Shown: in pieces, positions 1-9,599 of the stretch | Layout of the letters: the number at the start of each line of letters is the position of its first letter | How positions within the stretch are numbered: the first letter of the stretch is position 1 | Source of the DNA: Chara braunii | Taxonomy: Eukaryota; Streptophyta; Charophyceae; Charales; Characeae | Direction of reading: 5' to 3' | DNA length: 25,295 nt | Assembly (NCBI GenBank): GCA_003427395.1 | Contig: BFEA01000241.1 | Coordinates: 1,576,998-1,602,292, forward strand | The notes under the pieces: model-generated | What the model was told of the DNA's origin: nothing | Seen by the model: only the letters and a program-made list of their open reading frames with translations | Databases searched by the model: none | Made by a program: the position numbers and the translations under genes

Positions 1-720
1 GCACTCCCTTCTCGTTTTTCAATACTTCATAGCAGTAAACAGATGAATGCTTCCCATATTTCTCGGGAGATGCAGTTCAAACTGAAAAAAAAAGCAAAAG
101 CAGAAACGCCCCAGGCCAAGGACACGAACAAGAAAAGGATTGAATAATCACTACTTTCATGACCCCTTACTACCTACTCATTCCACTACCGATCGAACGA
201 AAAAATGACCGCAAAGAATTTCGCGGTTACAACTTTTCGTGACCCTTATGAAACCCCTCATACCCACTTTATACACATGCCTATACGATTTCTTTCTTTC
301 CCAAAAAAGAAAACCGAGTCCCAGTCCAGAACAAACTTGAACGAGCTATCAAACGACCACTAGACCTAACACTAGTACGACCCCTCGCAACTACCGGTAC
401 GTCTCCTACCCGCGACCACAACCTTACGACCTTTTCCCTAAACCCCGAAAAGACCCCGACGAAGACCATTCAACGGCCACGACATTTCCCAAAAAGGAAA
501 CTTCGCAAAACGACAAAAGAACCGTCAAGGTAAGCGCAGCCTCTGGCTGCGAACACGTCCATGATTTTGTTTTTTGTGCATGTCGAGAGTAGTGCAGCGA
601 GGCCCTTAATCAGAGCAAGCTACTCAGCGATATGAAGGGGGATGAGATACGAAAATTTGTGATCAGGAGGGTGTCGACTCCACTGTGACCGCGCACGGCG
701 CGGGGGCGCAGCCAGGGGGC
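1..720. other. Non-coding flank
   Basis: No gene is visible. Open stretches on either strand are short and lack family motifs. The segment from about 303 to 560 is one copy of a dispersed repeat listed separately; the rest shows no structure I can name. Confidence 0.5.
303..560 (+). repeat. Dispersed repeat, left copy (mate at 23500-23758)
   Basis: This stretch matches 23500-23758 in the same orientation and the same order of blocks. Shared pieces include the AAACGACCACT block, ACTACCGGT.CGTCTCCTA, TTTTCCCTAAACCCC, CACGACATTTCCCAAAAA and the final GCAGCCTCTGGCTGCGAACA. By eye the similarity is roughly three quarters with small indels. The terminal GCAGCCTCTGGCTGC is an imperfect palindrome and also appears alone near 22693 and 22998, so it marks one end of a repeat family. 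Its class is unknown; no terminal inverted repeat or poly-A tail was identified. Confidence 0.7.
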
Positions 721-1435
721 AGGACATTGTAGCCCCGGTCTCTGACAGAGGCCCATAACGCCAGGTGCCAAGGACCCGAGACTCCAGGAAGATCCTTGGC
801 CAATTAGATGGTCAGTAATTCGTTTCAAGTTCAGAGTGACTGTTCGTCACAGGGATGCAGGACCCATTTTCCAGCAGGTGCTGCTTCCCACCAACAGATG
901 GAGCCTCCCCGACAGCACAAGCGGTGCCTGCTTGTATCTGCACGCCTAACACAAGCTCGGGCAGTTTATTTCAAACTCACAAATACATGGCAATCAGTCC
1001 AATTGCCACCACAACATTGTAGCTTCGGGGGTCACCATCAGGTCCCTGACACAGGCTCATAACGCTAAGTGTCAAGGATCCGGGACTCCAGGTAGATTCT
1101 TGGCCAATCAAATGGACAGTAATCCTCAGTCAAAAGCCACAAATGGATAGCTCGCAAGTCTGCCTATTGTTTCAAGTTTACAGTGACTGTTTTGATTGTT
1201 CCTCACAGGGATGCTGGACCCGTTTTTTAGCAGGTGCTGCTCCCCAGCAACAGATGGAGCCTCCCCGACAGTACTAGCGGTGTCTGGTTGTATCAGCATG
1301 CCTAGTACTAGTTCGGGCAGTTTCTTTCAAACTCATAAATGCATGCCAATCAGTCAAATCGCAGGTATCAAGCCACTCTTAAAACTTGGATATAATTGGG
1401 TGCCAATCAGTCTAATTGCAACCACAACATTGTTA
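721..1435 (+). repeat. Tandem duplication, about 290-360 bp unit
   Basis: Two long copies start near 721 and 1011, each beginning around ACATTGTAG. They then share CTGACA.AGGC.CATAACGC, ACTCCAGG.AGAT.CTTGGCCAAT, CACAGGGATGC.GGACCC, AGCAGGTGCTGCT.CCCA and GATGGAGCCTCCCCGACAG. A third partial copy near 1389-1432 repeats the CAATCAGTC.AATTGC.ACCACAACATTG end. The second copy carries an insertion around 1130-1190. Short open frames in this array (for example 808-1062 and 1196-1480, + strand) are products of the repeat, not genes. Confidence 0.75.
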
Positions 1436-1700
1436 CATAGCATCACTCACCGGAGGATGTCATATAAAGATGACCACTAGGGTTAAGGGTTTAACAGATT
1501 ACACACAACAACATGAGGTAACAATCAGATGGACAGTAATCTTCAGTCAAAAGCCATATGGTTTAATTTTTTCAAAATGTGACATATCAATTGAATGTTT
1601 GAAAAGATGGAAGCCGGGAATGTGACAAATAAACTTTGATTTATTTCGGCAGTATCAGCTGGTTGAGCTTTTGTTTTTTTTATCTTCTTTTGAAAAACAG

Positions 1701-1769
1701 GGGCCCAGTGCCCGAGGCTGATATTATCAACAAGAAGCTTGAGGCCGGGGTCCTCACAGTCTACCCCAA
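1701..1769 (+). CDS. Single internal exon of an unidentified host gene
   Basis: The 69-bp stretch is preceded by a T-rich tract ending TGAAAAACAG and followed by GTGAGTGA, a close match to a 5' splice site. Between them one frame is fully open: after one base completing the previous codon it reads G-P-V-P-E-A-D-I-I-N-K-K-L-E-A-G-V-L-T-V-Y-P, leaving two bases. The peptide is balanced, GC-rich and protein-like, unlike the surrounding repeats. The exon length is a multiple of three. I do not recognise the protein. No other exon of the same gene is visible in the window, so the neighbouring exons must lie more than 1.7 kb upstream and possibly more than 23 kb downstream. A chance match to splice signals remains possible. 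Confidence 0.5.
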
Positions 1770-1814
1770 GTGAGTGAACCGATCATGTTGAAAAGTGGGC
1801 TCAGCGTCCCTCAT

Positions 1815-1849
<35 letters not shown>
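1815..1849 (+). repeat. (ATG)n microsatellite
   Basis: About eleven uninterrupted ATG/TGA trinucleotide units follow the exon, inside what would be its downstream intron. Confidence 0.95.
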
Positions 1850-1850
<1 letters not shown>

Positions 1851-2581
1851 AGTATAAAACCACGTAGAGGACCATGCTATATAGGCAATTCAGGCCTCGT
1901 TTTAAAATTATTGAAGATTTCTTGAAATCCATCGCAGTTTTTTGAACAGTGAAGAATCTAAGGGATTCCCAACATGTCACACTAATACTTATTAAAACCG
2001 ACTTGTTCTCTGACAAACTCATTTAAGCCTGACACCTATTCTTTGACATCGTGGAGAGAATGCAAGTGATGACTCAAAGCAACAAAACTGAAACAACAAT
2101 GGGGAAAAAGAATAGCATAAGGAGAAAGGATATTAAGTCGAAGCAATTTATATGACTGGATTACTATTTTATGCATAAGAAAAGTATGTTTATGCTGCTA
2201 GTTTGTTTCTTTTTGTTCAGGTGAATAAGAGCAATATATTTTGTTTTGTGTGGTTTTTCTATGAGAAGAAGGGAAAATTGAGAAGACAATGGAATAACTA
2301 GTAGATAAAGATGTGAAAGTAGTTGGAATATGAATCTCAATTTTTTATGTCCAACAAACAAGGTTTTATTTACCGTGAAAAAAAAGCAGAGCATATTGCA
2401 ATTTTTCAGTTATTTGAGATGAAATGTTGAAGTCCCCAAATTACCTTGTTGTCTGTGTGGCATCGGATTGCATGCATATGTTGTTTGATAGTTATTGAAC
2501 ATATACAATTTATTTTTTTGGCTTTATCTACGTGAAATGTGATTGAGGAATTAAAAATAGTATGTTAATATAAGTCTATTT
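1850..2581. other. AT-rich stretch without a gene
   Basis: Base composition drops to AT-rich here. No convincing reading frame or family motif is present. The left edge of the Helitron-type element should lie in this stretch or just before it, but I could not pick out a terminal CTRR plus hairpin with confidence. Confidence 0.4.
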
Positions 2582-3100
2582 TTACTCCATTATATTATCA
2601 AAATTGGGAGGTGTGTTTGGTCGAAGGGGTAATGTATAGATGGGAAGGGGTTGTGGTATCATATGTTGGAAATCAGCATCGAATGTAAGTCCTGGAGGTT
2701 CTAGTAATTTGTGATGATTAGAAGTGTAATGAAATGTGATAGTTGTTCCTATCAGTGCAATGTCATAGTTATCGTTGTAGTTGTAGACTGCGGTTGTTCG
2801 TAGCAATGGAATAAGATCTTTGTATGTGTCTATGTATTTTGTGCTGAGCGCTGCATGGATGTCGTCGACTGCTTCCGATTGATCTGTATCCGCCAAATAC
2901 ATCGTAATCATGTTCTGTTGTCCTCGTCGTTATTCGTGATGATATACCAGAAGTCTAGTTTTAGTGATCGGTATCGGTTGATACATGGGAAGGAAACGAA
3001 GATATCGTTCGAGGTCGACAGTTTTCGTGTGATGTATGTATCGTTCATGTCATGTTGTGTTTTTCATGTAGTTGCTTGATCTTGAAGATGCGTCCGACAT
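2582..3100 (-). pseudogene. Y', paralogue of gene Y, two in-frame stops
   Basis: The minus frame starting at ATG 3100 runs 173 codons to TAA at 2582, interrupted only by TGA at codon 17 (3050-3052) and TAA at codon 57 (2930-2932). It aligns almost without gaps to gene Y (3831-4289). Both share the block L-A-(D/N)-T-D-Q followed by V-D-D-I-H, then Y-(K/N)-D-(I/L)-(I/L)-x-L-L-R, and Y-(N/D)-Y-N-(D/E)-(D/N)-(Y/F). The two stops fall opposite Arg codons of Y, consistent with CGA-to-TGA decay followed by TGA-to-TAA. The product has no signal peptide or membrane span and no motif I can assign. It is the last gene on the minus strand of the AT-rich block. An intact shorter product could start at Met 2911. 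Confidence 0.65.
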
Positions 3101-3230
3101 TATTTTTTATCGGCCATGAAATATGACAAAGAGAAAAATGAGTTATTTTATAGTTATAGTATGTATGGAGAAAGGAATGTTATGTTTTATATTGTTGTAT
3201 AGTGTGAAGAAGTAAGAAGAAAGTTTTAGT

Positions 3231-3572
3231 TTAATTCAGAATGTATATGAAAGTGAAAGATGCATTCAAAGTTATAAGGGATGTAAAAATGAATGTATGG
3301 TGAACAGTATTAGTTAGCAGAATTCTTGTTCCGGGATGAGGAATATCAAGAAGACAAATAACATCTTCGATGATTGCAATACGAAGATTTTGAAGGTTTG
3401 GTGATAATGGTATGATATGTGCTAAAAAGATATACAAGGAGATAGAAGTTGTGGAATGGTATGCAAAGTAAGAGGCAATAATGCCTTCTTCATTTATTTG
3501 TGTTGCATGATGGAGATTGTGTTGTTGTAAGTATATGCGAAGAGTGTTGAAAGATTGATGAAGGATCGACAT
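3231..3572 (-). CDS. Z, unknown 113-codon ORF
   Basis: Open from ATG 3572 to the stop at 3231 on the minus strand, between Y and Y'. The product is rich in Ile, Leu, Ser, Thr and His, with alternating hydrophobic segments around residues 40-65 and 90-113, but without a clean transmembrane helix. I do not recognise it. The frame continues about ten codons upstream of the Met before a TAA, and sits just downstream of a splice-acceptor-like T18-GCAG. It could be a separate small gene, a decayed piece of a longer neighbour, or a chance frame in AT-rich DNA. Confidence 0.35.
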   Translation of the reverse strand: MSILHQSFNTLRIYLQQHNLHHATQINEEGIIASYFAYHSTTSISLYIFLAHIIPLSPNLQNLRIAIIEDVICLLDIPHPGTRILLTNTVHHTFIFTSLITLNASFTFIYILN

Positions 3573-3602
3573 AATGTATTGGCGTTAAATATGAACAAGC
3601 AC

Positions 3603-3708
3603 CTGCAAAAAAAAAAAAAAAAAACACGAAGAAACGAAAAACACATATGTATGTTTATTAAGTTAGAAAAAAGAGTATGAGGTTTTATTTGATTTTTGTG
3701 CTTCTTAC
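3603..3708 (-). other. Candidate intron between Y and Z
   Basis: On the minus strand ATAAG is followed by GTAAGAAG (donor, 3708-3701) and the stretch ends in eighteen T residues plus GCAG (acceptor, ends 3603). Both ends are strong spliceosomal consensus matches and the 106-bp length suits a small animal intron. After joining, the frame of Y continues only about 36 codons before a TAA, and the frame of Z is different, so the coding meaning is unclear. Confidence 0.4.
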
Positions 3709-3830
3709 CTTATAGTTCATGTTGTTCAATCTTGATCTTGTTGAGGATTTGATGCAGTCGCTGTCGAATTGTTTCTAGAAGAAATTTGATCGTTTGATGT
3801 CGATTGCACATTATGTTGAGCAATTCTGTT

Positions 3831-4289
3831 TCATGGAGCAGGTTCCATTGATTTTGCATTGACATTGAAGCATGGATAGTGGATATCATTCCATTCGTGT
3901 ATTCTATGGCCTGTCGTTTGGTTGAATGTCAACAAAGTTTTGATGGGTGGCATGGCAAAGTCTTCGTTATAATCGTATATAGTCTCTTTGCGTAGTAACG
4001 ATAGTATGTCGTTGTATGTAGTTCCATATACGTTTGTGAGTGTCCAATGTATGTCATCAACTTGCGTTTCTTGGTCCGTATTAGCGAGAATCATGTCGAC
4101 CACGCATACATCTCTTGTCCAACGCCATTTGAATTCAACAAGGTATCCCCTTTCTGTTACCAGCAATAGTCCTGCAGGTCTTGGATCTTCGATAAACGCT
4201 TGTAGCTCAGACATTTTGTTGTGGATGATGTGTGTCCTGCCACGTTTTTTTTGACGCATGTCCTTTAATAGTCGCAAGATTCCTTTCAT
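3831..4289 (-). CDS. Y, unknown 152-codon gene
   Basis: Open from ATG 4289 to TGA at 3831. A basic N-terminal stretch (residues 5-26, rich in Lys/Arg) precedes a segment with G-Y-L-V-E-F-K-W-R-W around residues 48-57, then the block conserved with the paralogue Y' (L-A-N-T-D-Q ... V-D-D-I-H ... Y-N-D-I-L-S-L-L-R). It keeps four TGG tryptophans. The E-F-K could suggest a nuclease-like E-x-K, but nothing else supports that and I give no function. In the same frame the sequence is open upstream to about 4370 except for one TGA at 4302-4304, and a C-rich/T-rich tract ending in CAG (acceptor-like) stands there. Downstream of the TGA stop the frame stays open, apart from two more TGAs, up to the donor-like site at 3708. 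The true gene may therefore be longer and spliced. It follows X' and precedes Z on the minus strand. Confidence 0.55.
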   Translation of the reverse strand: MKGILRLLKDMRQKKRGRTHIIHNKMSELQAFIEDPRPAGLLLVTERGYLVEFKWRWTRDVCVVDMILANTDQETQVDDIHWTLTNVYGTTYNDILSLLRKETIYDYNEDFAMPPIKTLLTFNQTTGHRIHEWNDIHYPCFNVNAKSMEPAP

Positions 4290-4377
4290 ATCAGGTCTAT
4301 TTCATTTAGGTTGTGGAGCATCTGAGTCGACATTCTTTGTTGCAGTGTGTGATGTGTCACATGTTATTATCTGAGTA

Positions 4378-4641
4378 CAGGGAGAAAAATACGAGTTATT
4401 ATTTATGTATAAAAAGAAATGTGGAGAAAAATGTAAAGAATATGCTTTAGAAAGGAAAAAGAAAAAAGTTATGGAAACAGAAAGAAAAGAAAGGAGGGAG
4501 AAAAGGGAAAAAAAAAAAAGGAGAGGAAAGGAAAAAAAATAGAGGGACAGATTGAGATGCATGAAATATTTGTTGGGTGAATTATTTTGTAGTCATGTGT
4601 TTGAGAAGTTAATGATGAATAATTTTGTTTATATATGAATT
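4378..4641. repeat. Purine/pyrimidine-skewed AT-rich tract
   Basis: Between genes X' and Y the plus strand is mostly A and G (minus strand T and C), especially 4381-4545. The minus-strand frame open through it encodes mostly Phe, Ser and Leu and is low-complexity, so I do not call it a gene. As a polypyrimidine tract ahead of the CAG at 4371-4373 it could serve as a 3' splice region for Y. Confidence 0.45.
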
Positions 4642-5642
4642 TTATTCAATTTCGAGCGACTGAAAAGCAAGCAATGCTAAATCATTACTGTCATGATCAA
4701 CTCGAAAAGCGCGTCGGTATTCAGTAAAAGGTGAGAGTTGTTGAATCGGGTGAGAAGGGAAATATGAATATAAAGTTGAATGTTGTACAATATGGTTGAG
4801 TATATAATAGAATCACGGACCAAGGTCCCAAAAAAACCATTGTGCAAGAAAGACTGCATTTTCAGGTGTGTTTTGACGAAAAGCAAATAGCAGCTGTTCG
4901 GAAAGATTGACAAGTTGTGTTAATATGTGATAGTTATAATTGTGATTAATAATATAAAGTCAAAGCGAGGTTGCTCTATAACAAGCTAGTTGTCTTGATA
5001 CCGGGGTGATGAATGTGCAAAGTGTAAGTGTAAAAGCGTAAAAAGATATTCTAAATTTTTTTTTATTTGCTCTTATACAGTTGGATAAATTTTTGTCAAA
5101 TTTTTGTGTTGCGCTAAACGATAAAGAATGTAATGGGATGTTATGAAATGTAATTAATGAAAGAAGAACAAATGAAAAGAAAGAGTGTGATATTATTCGT
5201 ATAGCAAAGACGATATCGATGATGAAAAATGTTCTTTGGTCGGATCGAAATGTCATTAGTGCAGTGTGTCGTAGAAAATGAAATAGTTGTGTTGTATTTG
5301 GTGGAGAATGGTAAGATGAATGATATGCGCACTGTGCTCTTGTAACTTCAACGGGATTGTAGTGAGAAAAAAAAAAGATAATGGTGTTAGAGTTGCACAA
5401 AAGGGATCTATAACAAAGAAATCGTCAAGTGCTTGTGCGATTATAAGATTTGAAATGTTACAAATGTGCACGACTATATGCAATTCGGAATCCTTCTAAT
5501 ATTTGTTGTAATGAAATACGTGTGTTTGAAGGACGACCCGCAGAAAGTGGGTAGTAGTTGCGAAAGACTGGGTCAAGATTTGTGAATCGATTGATCGATA
5601 AAATTGAATGTATGTGTGTCCAGCACTTGATGAAGCATCCAT
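4642..5642 (-). pseudogene. X', broken paralogue of gene X
   Basis: Starts at ATG 5642 (M-D-x-x-S-x-x-G-H, as in X) and can be followed to TAA at 4642-4644, but the frame changes near 5590, near 5470 and at a run of ten T residues at 5367-5376. After that the frame is single and holds TGA at 4960-4962 (opposite Arg in X) and TGA at 4813-4815. Blocks shared with X: R-N-Y-Y-P; I-S-L-Q-x-I; A-L-D-D-F-F-V; H-Y-N-P-(I/V)-E-(I/V)-T-R-A-Q; S-D-(E/Q)-R; L-L-S-L-I-T-F; C-T-F-I-T; and F-L-A-(E/Q)-W-F-x-W. Identity looks around 40 percent, so the duplication is old or the copies came from different lineages. Past the last TGA a further 57 codons still match X. Homopolymer frameshifts could in part be sequencing errors, but the stops point to real decay. 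Confidence 0.75.
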
Positions 5643-6028
5643 TTCACCGACAAAGTTCTTCGACACAATTTGTTTCTGTTTGTTTGGAGAAATACAAAAA
5701 ACAAACATTAAAAAGAATAAATTAGAAAAGTACAACTTATGATTTTTTGTTGGATGAATTATTTGAAGTGTTGCATGTTTTACTGTCCAGGAAGTGGTTT
5801 GGGGTACTCTTTGTCCTCGTCCGAGCCCAAGAGTTTTTTACGTCACCACATTGAAACGGCAAAGCACCTTTTTGTATGATAGTCCATTTTTGGTTGATAA
5901 TAAGGTTGACTTTTAAAGCAACGAATATTTATTGCATATGTTTTATAGAGAGAGAATGTATTCATATAAGCTGACTTCAGTTGTTGTTATTTTTTTTTAT
6001 AATGTAGAGACAAAGTTATGTAAGATAT
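5643..6028. other. Gap between Ulp1-like gene and X'
   Basis: Mostly AT-rich and without a gene. One GC-richer island at about 5785-5870 has, on the minus strand, a short open piece reading K-K-L-L-G-S-D-E-D-K-E-Y-P-K-P-L-P-G-Q before TAA, which looks protein-like, perhaps the tail of a lost or spliced exon. It is too short to call. Confidence 0.35.
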
Positions 6029-6790
6029 TTATTGACAGCTGTAGGGAGGAGGAATTGGAAATATAGTATGTGGTTGTGGAATTATGGATTTAAGTACTTT
6101 TGTAGTGAGTTCATCATGTGTGAATGATCGATAAAAGGGCGTCCAATTGACTAAAATCTGTTATATGAGAGAAAGGTGGTGTTAAAAGCAAATGTCGTGT
6201 CATTGTTAATATGAAAACTCCACAGTCATTGAAATTGATTTGTCTTGGACCACGGATATCAATGTGAGGTGTATTTACCATAGTACAGAGGATATTCGAA
6301 CGATGTTGAAACCAATATTGTATCTTTTGAAAGAAAGAATTGTCGAAAGAGTTTAGGCTATCGTAGAAAAATATTATACGATTTTTAATGTCGATGTAAC
6401 CGAGTGCTTAATGATTACCGTGTAAATGGAGAGAATTGAAAAAATGATCGTATTTTTCTAATGCGCGTAATCGATAACGTGAGTCAATTTGACGATTTGT
6501 AAAAGTATGATTATGATGTGCAATACCTGCAGAATATGAAAAACTATTAGTTGTAAATACAGAAGGAAATGTTTCCATTGATAAGTCCATGTAATTATCA
6601 ATAGGTATATCTAAAAGTCAGGATTTGTGATGTATCGTATGATATTTGCATTGTGAAGATTGTTGTGTGTTTTTTGAAGGTAGATCCCATAGTATGATTA
6701 GGAGATGAGAATGTATCGATGGAAGCGTATTGATATTTGAATGAGGAGATTGTTGCAATGGTATTGATAAAGGTATATGTTTCTTAGACT
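6029..6790 (-). pseudogene. Ulp1/C48-type cysteine protease, decayed
   Basis: The minus frame around 6200-6620 carries the hallmarks of Ulp1/SENP-family peptidases, which cut ubiquitin-like modifiers. First comes an S-[TGA]-L-L-D-I-P-I-D-N-Y-M segment, where the family has W-L-x-D. The His is in G-N-H-[TAA]-A-L-G-Y-I-D (6411-6413), where the family has H-W-x-L. The Asp is in F-F-Y-D-S-L (6360-6362). The Gln and Cys are in R-Q-I-N-F-N-D-C-G-V-F (Cys at 6222-6224). So the His-Asp-Cys triad and the oxyanion Gln are readable, while two conserved Trp codons are stops. A one-base frame change near 6140 leads to a plausible C-terminus ending P-P-Y-S-C-Q and TAA at 6029-6031. The N-terminal limit near 6790 is set by loss of an open frame. 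It lies directly after the Rep-helicase gene on the same strand. Ulp1 domains are known as passengers in several eukaryotic transposon groups, for instance plant MULEs, so cargo status is inferred. Confidence 0.8.
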
Positions 6791-6876
6791 AAAGATGGTT
6801 CGATAAAATATATTTTTTTTTGTGATTTATGAGGTGTATGAGAAGAAATATTAGAAGGCTTGTTTTTGGAAAGGGT
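6600..6876. other. Junction between Rep-helicase and Ulp1-like gene
   Basis: AT-rich. The left two thirds overlap the poorly conserved N-terminal part of the Ulp1-like frame, which is Ser/Gln/His-rich. The remainder, up to the helicase stop, shows no feature. Confidence 0.35.
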
Positions 6877-8780
6877 TCATGAATGATTTAATTTAAATAT
6901 ATTCTGAGAAATAAGTATTTTTGCTAGAATTTTGAGTCGTTCGTGTTCCTTGAGAATAGCATTAGGAGGTTTAAAATATGAACATATATCTTTTGTGATT
7001 GGTTTTATAGTAAATAAAGCAGATCTGTTTATAACGCAAGAAACCATAATGTAACCTTGTTGTGAAACATTATGTTTAGTTTTTTTTTTTTTCAAAGCAC
7101 GCTTTTCATTCAGTGATGATTAAACAAAATGATGTTTCACCTTGGATTTTATAAATAATGGAAGATATTGCAGAAATAAAAGAAAATTATAAAGGACGAA
7201 GAGTACAAGTTCTTTGCGGCATATTTTGTGTAGTAGGAAGTTCAATTGCAATAGATTTATAAGATCGTTGTCTGAAAATAGGATAAATGTTTTTTAGTAA
7301 ATTATTAGAAATAGAAAGTGGAAGCTGCTCAAATGAAGATCGATTTGGAACATAGACACAAGCTAAGTCAGGTGGAGAACTTGGAATTAGCATATTCATA
7401 TTAACATTTTTATTATGAAAGATAAAAAATGTAGTATCATGTGAAAATTGTAATGTATGAAGAATTCCGGATGTTCCATTCACAATTCCTCGAAAAGGAT
7501 CGACATTTTGTGTGAAAATGATTGACATACCTGGTAGGAGGTCGAGAAAAGGTGCAAATCTATCTAATTTGTTATTTGATAATGACATTATATGTGCAAT
7601 ATCATGATTATTTCGTTTTTGTAACGCATTTTTCAAATCAGCAATAATACGAACAAGATAATGATAATTTTTTAATTGTTTACATAATGTGCGTGTATAA
7701 GTATGTATAAGGTTAATTCGATTATCATTGTCAGGCGCAACAAATACAGGATGACAATTTTGTTGAAGGTTTATTGATTGTATTAGTGAATCGTGTTCTG
7801 TTTTGTTAATTAATCTATTAATAATTATGTCGATAAATTCGTTTGTCCACATTCCAAATCTAACATTTTTACAATGTATACCCCATTCAGGATTTGTTTT
7901 AAATCGTATTGAATCGGTTAATATTATGATGGTAGAAAACAGTCTCCATAATTTGAATGTTTCGTGATCAGAAGATGTTTGTGCAAGGTTGAGACATGGT
8001 TCATGGAAAATTGGTATAACTTTTACAGGTGGCATTTGAAAGGTATCACCACATGCAAGTATATGAATTCATCCGAAGGGAATATCAAGTTTTCATGCAT
8101 CACGTAATGCAATATCTAAACATACAAAATCGTTTTTTCTCATCATGCTAAATTCGTCAATAATAAGTATAGCTAATTCAATTGTGAATCCAGGTATGCC
8201 TTTTAGTTGTGCTTTTCGATGATCGAAGTAACGATTTTTTTTAATGTAATGCATTCCTATCTTACTATGAAATGTCGTACCTCAGATTCCTAGAGCTGTT
8301 TTTCCTGTCATTGCAGTTTTTGCGATGCTTTTTGGGTGTTGCCATTTATTAGTGAACATTTGAATAACGGAAATTATATTAGATTTACTAGTGTCACCTT
8401 CACCTGTAAGAAACATGAGAAGTTGTTGATCTTTTATAGTTTCTGTTAGGTTTTTTAGCGGTGATAATTCTGTATTTTCATCTAATGTTTGTGATAGCCA
8501 AGTATTTAATAATGCTTGAGCCAGAAAAACGAAAGCAAAGTGTTGTTTTTCATTTAGTGAGAAATGTTGAGAAATTTCAGATATTTTAGGAAAAGGAGGT
8601 ATAGAAAGGGTTGATGGTTTAAAATTTGATATTTGTTTACAGTTATGTGATTGAAGTGCATCTGTAACTAGTTGCACACGAGTTGGTAAAGGTATAGCAT
8701 TTCAGTCAAAGATTGAGTTTGGTATTTCACATGTATTAGATGGTTTTGTTTTTGTCCATGATAATGCCATATTATATCTG
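6877..8780 (-). other. PIF1-type helicase module of the Helitron
   Basis: Begins near an N-terminal N-E-K-Q-H-F-A-F segment. The Walker A loop is at 8381-8404 and reads G-E-G-D-T-S-K-S, where PIF1 helicases have G-x-G-G-T-G-K-(S/T), so two glycines are lost. Walker B reads L-I-I-D-E-F-S-M. The next motif is G-D-T-F-Q-M-P-P-V, equivalent to G-D-F-x-Q-L-P-P-V. Near the C-terminus TAA (7187-7189) stands where the family has the Gln of Q-F-P-L, followed by S-A-I-S-S-I-I-Y-K-I-Q-G-E-T, matching A-x-A-x-T-I-x-K-x-Q-G-x-T. After a T-run frameshift comes S-C-V-I-N-R-S-A-L, where motif VI normally starts S-R. The last conserved piece, L-K-E-H-E-R-L-K-I-L, ends at 6877. The upstream stretch 8700-8770 holds W-T-K-T-K-P-S and a TGA. 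Helicase function is expected to be dead. Confidence 0.88.
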
Positions 8781-9599
8781 GTATTTTTTGTTCTGTATAA
8801 GTTAATACTGGAGATGAAGTTGAATTATGTAATGTATTATAGTGTTTGATTGATAGATTATGTCATTAATTTTGAAATTTTATATAAATCATTTTGTTCT
8901 TGTATTGATTCAGAATGAATCATTGGAATATAAGATTCAATATTTTCATTTTCTTCATCTGATGTATTATATGAAATATTATCATCTAATGTAGCGAAAA
9001 AGAAAGATTTATTATCTGTTGATTGTTGTGAAGAGGAATCAGATTCTTTATGGTCACTTTCATATTCTGCATTTTGAGTTTGTGTGTCTTTTTGTATTTC
9101 ATTTACACGTTTGCGAGCAATGTGGTAATCTTGTATCTGTCAATATATGTTGCGAACAAATGTAGGCATATTTTTATAAAAAGAAGTGAATTCATCGTGC
9201 GAATTTTGATTATAATAGATTAAATCAGACAATTTGCGAAATGGTTTGAATAATAGAAGAGATATTTGAGCATGCCGTTTTGTATTTTCTTCATTTGTGC
9301 AAGTTTCTAAATAGGGAATAAGAATACAATAAGGAATTACAGGTATACATAGATATTTGTATTTATTTAAACATTTGTGTCCATACAATGGATGTTAGGG
9401 CAAAAAAAAATCTTCAGTTTCAGACGTGGAAGATTTGTTGGATCGATAAAATTGCATAACGAATTCGTATAAAGATATATTTGTGAGTGTGTTTGAACAA
9501 TAGATATAGTCGTCAAGTGGATGAGAAATAATATATGTTTTATTGATTTTTTGTAAAGAAAAGATAGTTTCTTTGTCATTTAGTAACTGTTTTTTAACA

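Noticed and set aside
3831-4289. PD-(D/E)xK nuclease assignment for Y from its E-F-K
   Set aside because: A single E-x-K without a supporting upstream Asp motif is too common to count, and Y' does not keep it.
4302-4562. 86-codon Phe/Ser-rich open frame, minus strand
   Set aside because: Low-complexity T/C tract; better read as a polypyrimidine region, although its last 20 codons might belong to gene Y.
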